NCBI GenBank assembly: GCA_021413665.1 | Contig: JAIOPW010000071.1 | Location: 1-10,774, forward strand | Direction of reading: 5' to 3' | Length of the DNA: 10,774 bases | From: Rhodocyclales bacterium | GTDB taxonomy: Bacteria > Pseudomonadota > Gammaproteobacteria > Burkholderiales > Rhodocyclaceae | Shown: piece after piece, positions 7,098 to 10,774 of the stretch | How the letters are laid out: the number at the start of each line of letters is the position of its first letter | Numbering within the stretch: the first letter of the stretch is position 1 | The notes under the pieces: model-generated | What the model saw: the letters and a program-made list of their open reading frames with translations, nothing else | Database searches by the model: none | What the model was told of the DNA's origin: nothing | Made by a program: the position numbers and the translations under genes

Positions 7098-7406
7098 TTA
7101 CTTGATCTCGGACAGGTATTTTGCCAGTTCTTTGATCTCGGCATCGGAGACCAGATGCATCACGCCCTTCATTGCGGCGGCGTTGCCGTTGGCGCGCGCT
7201 CCGCTCTTGATGTCCAGCATCTGCTTTTCGGCGTACTTGGCGTTCTGCCCGGCCAGCTTCGGATACTCGGGTGTCAGCGGCTTCTTGGCATCCTTGCCAT
7301 GGCAGGCGATGCAGGTCTTTTCCATATACAGCGCCTTGCCGTCGGCCAAGGCCGGCGCGGCGAAGGAAGCGGCGGCAACCGCGGAAATAATCAATCCGTA
7401 CTTCAT
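7098..7406 (-). CDS. Small periplasmic monoheme cytochrome c (class I, c553/c5-like)
   Basis: Soluble electron carrier of 102 residues, about 80 after export. The signal peptide MKYGLIISAVAAASFAAPALA is followed by the single haem motif CIACH (Cys32, Cys35, His36). PKLAGQNAKY is shared with each half of cytochrome c4, and Met79 or Met83 near the C-terminus is the likely sixth haem ligand. The ATG at 7406 follows AAGGGA at good spacing. Its translation start lies only about 15 bases after the T-tract of the terminator that follows nosZ. Its expression therefore needs read-through or a promoter within the nosZ-cytochrome gap. Position between nosZ and the diheme cytochrome suggests it is the direct donor to the NosZ CuA site; that is inference. 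A monoheme cytochrome c is certain. Confidence 0.93.
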   Translation of the reverse strand: MKYGLIISAVAAASFAAPALADGKALYMEKTCIACHGKDAKKPLTPEYPKLAGQNAKYAEKQMLDIKSGARANGNAAAMKGVMHLVSDAEIKELAKYLSEIK

Positions 7407-7420
7407 GGGTATTCCCTTTC

Positions 7421-7456
7421 AAAAAGAAAATGGGGGGCAGAGTATATCTGCCCCCC
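7421..7456 (-). terminator. Intrinsic terminator after nosZ
   Basis: In the nosZ transcript a ten-base-pair stem (GGGGGGCAGA pairing with TCTGCCCCCC) closes a five-base loop. It is followed at once by ATTTTCTTTTT. This is a strong rho-independent terminator signature, starting 26 bases after the nosZ stop. It probably sets nosZ mRNA well above that of the downstream genes. The loop region reads TATACT on the minus strand (7446-7441), a 5/6 match to a -10 element. Confidence 0.9.
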
Positions 7457-7466
7457 GGAACTTGCC

Positions 7467-7480
7467 TTGATTTAGTTCAA
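7467..7480 (-). promoter_or_regulatory. FNR/DNR-like box between nosZ and the monoheme cytochrome gene
   Basis: TTGATTTAGTTCAA matches TTGAT-N4-ATCAA at 9 of 10 positions. It lies directly after the nosZ stop, centred about 67 bases before the cytochrome ATG. The distance to the possible -10 TATACT in the terminator loop is 20 bases, two short of ideal. A promoter here would start transcripts inside the descending arm of the hairpin and so escape termination. Confidence 0.45.
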
Positions 7481-7481
7481 A

Positions 7482-9773
7482 TTACTTGACCTTCTTGGCT
7501 CCATTCTGCTCAAGGTAGGTCTTGGCCCTCAGACCGAGGTCGGCGGTCTTGACCTGGTATTGCCAGATCTGCTCGGCCCAGAGGTTGGCATTTTCCCAAT
7601 CCTTCTTGGCGGCAAAGCCTTCATGCTTCTCTTTCAGGCCCTTGGTCTTGCCGAGTTGGTCGAATGCATCTTCGACCATCGCCACGACATCCGGGAAGTC
7701 CTTGTAGTTGACGCTGGTGATGTAGGCCACGACGGAGTCGATGATCGCTTGCGTGTCGACGACCTTCTTCACGGTCGCCTTGTAATCCGCTTCCGTGTAG
7801 TTACCCTTGGCCAGCGTCTTGGTGCCCGCCTTCCAGCCCTTCGGCTTGACCAGCAGGTAACCCTGCATCTCCAGGTGCAGTGCGGAGCAGAACTCGGTGC
7901 AGTAGTAGGGATAGACGCCTTCCTTGTCGGCCTTGAACTTCACCGAAGCGGTCTTGCCCGGCTCGACCGATGCATGAACGTTGTAGGTCGATACCGTGAA
8001 GCCGTGGGTCTCGTCCTGCGCACGCTCGAGGTTGGTCAGGTTGATCGTCACTTCATCGCCAACTTCCACTTCGATGGTTTCCGGCGTGATGTGCGAACGG
8101 ATCAGCGTGGCAAAGACTTCGACCTTGTTGCCCTTCTTGATGGTCTTTTCCTCACCGGCGCGAACAGCACCCGGATGCGGCTTGTCGGTGCGGCTGTTGG
8201 TGCCGACCTTGTAACGCACGGCAGGCTTCAGCTTGGCAGCCTCGATGGCCACCACGTAGTGCGGCTCACCCAGCGGAATCGGCATGTCGTAGATCAACTG
8301 CATCTTGTCGTCGCTGATGTCGATCAACTGATGGTTCTGCGGCTGCAGCGGGCCGACCGGGTTGAAGCGGTCGATCGACAGCTTGTTCAGCGCCACCAGG
8401 TAGCGACCCTTCGGCTTCATGGTGTCGCCTTCCATCGTCATCAGGTGACCGATGTTGTAGTGCACGCTGAGCTTGTCCAGCACCTTGCCTTCGCAGTAGT
8501 TCCACTTGGCCACTTGCGAATCCACATACAGCGAGGTGTAGGCAACGCAAGGCTTGCTGTCGAACTGGGTATGCAGCGGGCCGAGGCCCAGTGACACCTG
8601 CGTATGCAGCGCATCCTTCATGCCGATCACCGGAATGCCATACGGGTCCTTGCCTTCGAACTTGCCCGCCTTGATGGCGGCCATGATCTTCTCGAAGGAA
8701 TAGACCGAGACATGGGTGTCGAGCTTGCCGGCGACCACCAGCAACTTGCCGTCCGGCGTCACATCGACGCCATGCGGGCTCTTCGGCTCGGGAATCAGGA
8801 ACAGGATGCCTTCCTTGATCGCGGTTTCCATCATCAGCACATTGTGGCCGTTGATTTTCTTGGCCTTGCCCTGGGCAACCAGTTCGGCGGCCTTCTTCCA
8901 GTTGATCACGTGCAGGTAGTCGGTGTCCTTGGCGGAACAACCGGCTTCATACGGCGGGCGACCCTTCTCGATGCCGCCGACGTAACGCTCGGAGCAGAAG
9001 GAGTTGGTGAACGACCAACCATCGGACGGACCCTTGCCGGCATCCGACAAGTCTTGCGAGTAGGGCGGCAGTTCAAGCGAGAAGGATTGCTCCGGCTTGA
9101 TCAGGCCTTCCTTGCGGTCGAATTTCCAGTAGGTGATGGCGCCGCGATACTTCTCGTTGAATTCTTCCAGCGGGTAGAACTTCTTGTTCTCCAGCGGCGC
9201 AGCGTACTGCACGGCTTCGATGATGTACTCGGTGTTCGGCGTGACGAAAGCGCCGCCGTGCTCGGACTTCATGATCGGGTTCACCACGATCTGCTTGGTC
9301 TCGAAGTCGCGCAGGTCGATCACCGCCAGGCGCGGATTGGCCTTGTCGTTGATAAACAGGAACTGGCCGTCGGCCTCGCCATTGGTCTCCGAGAACCCCG
9401 GGTGGTGCGTGTCGCCCCAAGTGATGTCCTTGCCGTCGATACGACCGCCGGCCAGCACCTTCTTCGACTCTTCGTCGAAGCCATAGCCCTGCCAGGGTTC
9501 GGGCGTGAACACGCCGATATATTTCAGGATGCGCATCGAGGGAATGCCATAGACGATGACCTGCCCGGACTGTCCACCGGAACTAAAGGCGACAAAGTCA
9601 TCGCGCTTGCCCGTCGGTACATACGTCTTCGACGCGGCCAGCAGATCCTGCTGGCTCAAGCCCCGACGCTTCATCACGTCTTGCAGCGATTCCGCACTCC
9701 AGCCCGCGGTCGCCGCCAGCCCCATTCCCGCTGCAATCAGCAGCGAGGCGGCTTGCTTGTTAAACTGTTTCAT
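7482..9773 (-). CDS. nosZ: Nitrous oxide reductase NosZ, clade II (Sec-exported)
   Basis: Periplasmic copper enzyme reducing N2O to N2 with two electrons. The 763-residue precursor starts at the ATG at 9773 (GGGAG upstream) with a Sec signal, MKQFNKQAASLLIAAG...WSA, lacking the twin-arginine motif of clade I. The N-terminal seven-bladed propeller carries CuZ histidines in DTHH (123-124), EHGG (172), SPHG (334), GPLH (401), HYNIGH (438/443) and EPHY (505). The C-terminal cupredoxin domain has the CuA ligands THGF (His590) and CTEFCSALHLEM (Cys625, Glu627, Cys629, His633, Met636). About 115 residues follow the CuA domain, helix-rich and without CxxCH, so it is not the haem-fused type known from Wolinella. 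The gene heads the cluster under an FNR-type box and ends before a strong terminator. Assignment is certain. Confidence 0.98.
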   Translation of the reverse strand: MKQFNKQAASLLIAAGMGLAATAGWSAESLQDVMKRRGLSQQDLLAASKTYVPTGKRDDFVAFSSGGQSGQVIVYGIPSMRILKYIGVFTPEPWQGYGFDEESKKVLAGGRIDGKDITWGDTHHPGFSETNGEADGQFLFINDKANPRLAVIDLRDFETKQIVVNPIMKSEHGGAFVTPNTEYIIEAVQYAAPLENKKFYPLEEFNEKYRGAITYWKFDRKEGLIKPEQSFSLELPPYSQDLSDAGKGPSDGWSFTNSFCSERYVGGIEKGRPPYEAGCSAKDTDYLHVINWKKAAELVAQGKAKKINGHNVLMMETAIKEGILFLIPEPKSPHGVDVTPDGKLLVVAGKLDTHVSVYSFEKIMAAIKAGKFEGKDPYGIPVIGMKDALHTQVSLGLGPLHTQFDSKPCVAYTSLYVDSQVAKWNYCEGKVLDKLSVHYNIGHLMTMEGDTMKPKGRYLVALNKLSIDRFNPVGPLQPQNHQLIDISDDKMQLIYDMPIPLGEPHYVVAIEAAKLKPAVRYKVGTNSRTDKPHPGAVRAGEEKTIKKGNKVEVFATLIRSHITPETIEVEVGDEVTINLTNLERAQDETHGFTVSTYNVHASVEPGKTASVKFKADKEGVYPYYCTEFCSALHLEMQGYLLVKPKGWKAGTKTLAKGNYTEADYKATVKKVVDTQAIIDSVVAYITSVNYKDFPDVVAMVEDAFDQLGKTKGLKEKHEGFAAKKDWENANLWAEQIWQYQVKTADLGLRAKTYLEQNGAKKVK

Positions 9774-9845
9774 GTTTGTCGCTCCCATTCCGGTTGATAC
9801 TTCCAAAGCACTGCATCCGATGCGTTCCAACTTCCTGATTGCCGC

Positions 9846-9878
9846 TGCGACAATTCGCCACTGCGGCAATTTGTCGCA
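9846..9878 (-). promoter_or_regulatory. RegA/PrrA-like operator pair in the nosZ leader and promoter
   Basis: TGCGGCAATTTGTCGCA (9862-9878) is a near-perfect palindrome (7 of 8 pairs). It contains GCGGC-N5-GTCGC, matching the GCGNC-N5-GNCGC form reported for RegA/PrrA/RegR sites. Sixteen bases away lies a second, weaker copy, GCGAC-N5-GCCAC (9847-9861). The two sit in a 16-base tandem repeat (9841-9856 and 9857-9872, 13 of 16 identical). They overlap the predicted nosZ start point. Confidence 0.5.
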
Positions 9879-9879
9879 T

Positions 9880-9885
9880 ATTAGA
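9880..9885 (-). promoter_or_regulatory. Putative nosZ -10 element
   Basis: TCTAAT on the minus strand (5/6 match to TATAAT) begins 23 bases after the FNR-type box at 9909-9922. That would centre the box near -42.5 from a start at about 9873, giving a leader of about 100 bases. This is the usual class II FNR/DNR layout. Confidence 0.5.
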
Positions 9886-9908
9886 CACCAAGGCAGGCAG
9901 TCATGGAC

Positions 9909-9922
9909 TTGATATTTATCAA
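9909..9922. promoter_or_regulatory. Perfect FNR/DNR/NNR-type box in the divergent nosZ control region
   Basis: TTGATATTTATCAA matches TTGAT-N4-ATCAA at all ten positions and is symmetrical, so it could serve both directions. Its centre is 142 bases before the nosZ ATG and about 46 bases before the ATG of the divergent gene at 9962. Regulators of this family (FNR, DNR, NnrR, ANR) activate denitrification genes at low oxygen or with NO. The half sites alone do not tell which one acts here. Confidence 0.85.
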
Positions 9923-9961
9923 TTCAATTGGCCGAATGGCACGCTGCGGCGATGGATTGCG

Positions 9962-10369
9962 ATGGTGAAATTCGCCAGATCGCACTGGATCAACCTGGCC
10001 ATGATCGGCGCACTGCTGCTCATCGCCGTTGCCGGCCACCAGTTTTCGCCGCTGCTGCTGCCCAAGGCGGACGTGACGGGGGTGGTGGTACCCGGCTGCG
10101 ACCTGCACCTGCACGCCTGCGCCGCGATCCTGCCGCAAGGGGGACGCCTGGAGCTTTCCATCACGCCGCGGCCGATCCCGTTTCTTCAGACCCTGCGGGT
10201 CGAAGTGACTGTCAGTGGCGTGGAATTTGCCACCCGTGGCAACACCTATGCCGGCGAAGCCGCACTGCCGGTCTGCGTCTCCGGCAGCATGGCCTGGGTG
10301 GCAACGGTGATTGTCGAAACCGCCGGGCAGCGCATTGCCGTGCCCTACCGCTTCGAAACCGGGCACTAA
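9962..10369 (+). CDS. Uncharacterised membrane-anchored periplasmic protein divergent from nosZ
   Basis: A 135-residue protein that I do not recognise as a named family. One N-terminal hydrophobic segment (about 10-26, INLAMIGALLLIAVAG) should anchor it in the inner membrane, with the rest periplasmic. Just after it comes CDLHLHAC (Cys46, His49, His51, Cys53), which could bind a metal, and Cys105 lies later. The rest looks like a small beta-sandwich (LELSITPRPIPFLQTLRVEVTV, and later TVIVETAGQRIAVPYRF), reminiscent of FixH/YtkA-like proteins, but this is only an impression. The start is the ATG at 9962: it precedes the membrane segment and no other ATG is close, but the ribosome site is weak. 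It shares the FNR-type box with nosZ, so co-induction and a copper or assembly role are plausible but unproven. Confidence 0.75.
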   Translation: MVKFARSHWINLAMIGALLLIAVAGHQFSPLLLPKADVTGVVVPGCDLHLHACAAILPQGGRLELSITPRPIPFLQTLRVEVTVSGVEFATRGNTYAGEAALPVCVSGSMAWVATVIVETAGQRIAVPYRFETGH

Positions 10370-10401
10370 GGACGTATCCCGCGGCCCCGTCTCCATGAGA
10401 T

Positions 10402-10415
10402 GCGGTGGCCACCGC
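10402..10415. repeat. Perfect palindrome between convergent genes
   Basis: GCGGTGGCCACCGC is a perfect 14-base palindrome in the 82-base gap between the divergent membrane protein and the convergent regulator gene. It could fold as a five-base stem with a GGCC loop. No T-tract follows on either strand, so a terminator role is doubtful. Nothing else is visible in this gap. Confidence 0.4.
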
Positions 10416-10451
10416 CCCTGTGTTCGCAGGCTGCTGGCGCAAGCCCGTACC

Positions 10452-10774
10452 CTACTGTTTCGCCGGCCTTTTCAGCAGCTTGCGCTGCAAGGTTCGGCGG
10501 TGCATGTTGAGCGCCCGCGCCGTGGAGGATATGTTGCCCTTTTGCTCGCGCAGGACACGCTGGATGTGTTCCCACTCCATGCGATCGACCGACATCGGCA
10601 CCTGGGAAATGGAGGCGGGAGAGCGGGCGTCCGACGCGGACTCGCCAGCGTGCAATTCGTGACCAAACGCGCGCAGCAAAGTGCTGATGTCGACCGGCTT
10701 CGCCAGGTACTGCACCGCGCCCAGCTTGATTGCGTCGACTGCCGTGGTGATGCTGGCGTAACCCGTCAGGACAA
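10452..10774 (-). CDS. RegA/PrrA/ActR/RoxR-type response regulator (partial, N-terminus outside window)
   Basis: DNA-binding response regulator of the redox-sensing RegBA/PrrBA/RoxSR family. Translating leftward from the right edge gives 106 residues to a TAG stop at 10454-10452. It begins with the end of a receiver domain, VLTGYASITTAVDAIKLGA, then QYLAKP, including the conserved Thr and Lys of the switch. A variable linker (about residues 40-60) and a Fis-type helix-turn-helix ending ALNMHRRTLQRKLLKRPAK follow. That last stretch is almost the fixed signature of this family. The phosphorylated Asp and the true start lie beyond the window. RegA-type regulators control respiratory and denitrification genes in response to redox state. 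Proximity to nosZ and to a RegA-like palindrome in its promoter suggests regulation of this cluster. A sensor kinase gene may lie upstream, to the right. Confidence 0.93.
   Translation of the reverse strand, partial: VLTGYASITTAVDAIKLGAVQYLAKPVDISTLLRAFGHELHAGESASDARSPASISQVPMSVDRMEWEHIQRVLREQKGNISSTARALNMHRRTLQRKLLKRPAKQ

Noticed and set aside
7560..9797. Two long rightward open frames opposite nosZ (7560-8594 and 8604-9797).
   Set aside because: They are antisense shadows of nosZ produced by high-GC codon bias. The translations are low in complexity and the nosZ reading has every catalytic motif.
9793..9806. TTGATACTTCCAAA near the nosZ start as a further FNR-type box.
   Set aside because: The second half-site matches poorly and lies between the predicted start point and the ATG, where activation is unlikely.
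9838..9878. A-B-A'-B' arrangement of inverted repeats (ATTGCCGC/GCGGCAAT and TGCGACAA/TTGTCGCA) as an RNA pseudoknot.
   Set aside because: The arrangement follows automatically from a tandem 16-base repeat with palindromic character, and it overlaps the predicted start point. A DNA operator explains it more simply.
1..10774. CRISPR arrays, tRNA or rRNA genes, insertion sequences or attachment sites.
   Set aside because: I saw no regularly spaced repeats, transposase frames, terminal inverted repeats or tRNA-like folds. The window is a compact metabolic cluster.

Overview
The window carries most of a clade II (atypical) nitrous oxide reduction cluster from a high-GC betaproteobacterium. The likely group is Rhodocyclaceae, near Dechloromonas, Azospira or Sulfuritalea. 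That placement rests on gene content and remembered protein likeness, not on a search. The clade II call rests on three things: NosZ has a Sec rather than a twin-arginine signal peptide, a nosB-type membrane gene is present with nosG/nosH, and no nosR or nosX is visible.

Layout. Nine complete genes and one partial gene run leftward on the minus strand, in transcription order: nosZ (9773-7482), a monoheme cytochrome c (7406-7098), a diheme cytochrome c (6978-6235), nosB (6151-5168), nosD, nosG, nosH, nosF, nosL and nosY (cut by the left edge). From nosB to nosY the genes are packed with 1-4 base overlaps or very short gaps, so they form one translationally linked block. The upper part (nosZ and the two cytochromes) has wider gaps holding an intrinsic terminator and two near-consensus FNR/DNR-type boxes. 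To the right of nosZ, a 188-base divergent control region holds a perfect FNR-type box and a RegA/PrrA-like palindrome. A small membrane-anchored protein (9962-10369) is read rightward from it. The right edge holds the C-terminal part of a RegA/PrrA/ActR/RoxR-type response regulator on the minus strand.

How the parts fit. NosZ reduces N2O to N2 in the periplasm. NosF and NosY form an ABC transporter, NosD is its periplasmic beta-helix partner, and NosL is a copper-carrying lipoprotein; together they serve copper-centre assembly. NosG and NosH are iron-sulfur proteins and NosB is a membrane protein; with the two cytochromes c they are the probable electron route from quinol to NosZ in the absence of NosR. 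Low-oxygen or N-oxide control through FNR/DNR and redox control through RegA are both suggested by sites in the nosZ promoter and by the adjacent regulator gene.

Most interesting points: the RegA-like operator next to a RegA-type gene; the uncharacterised divergent protein with a Cys/His cluster; the terminator after nosZ whose loop may contain a promoter -10; a ten-base poly-C tract inside nosD; and a NosZ C-terminal extension without a haem motif.
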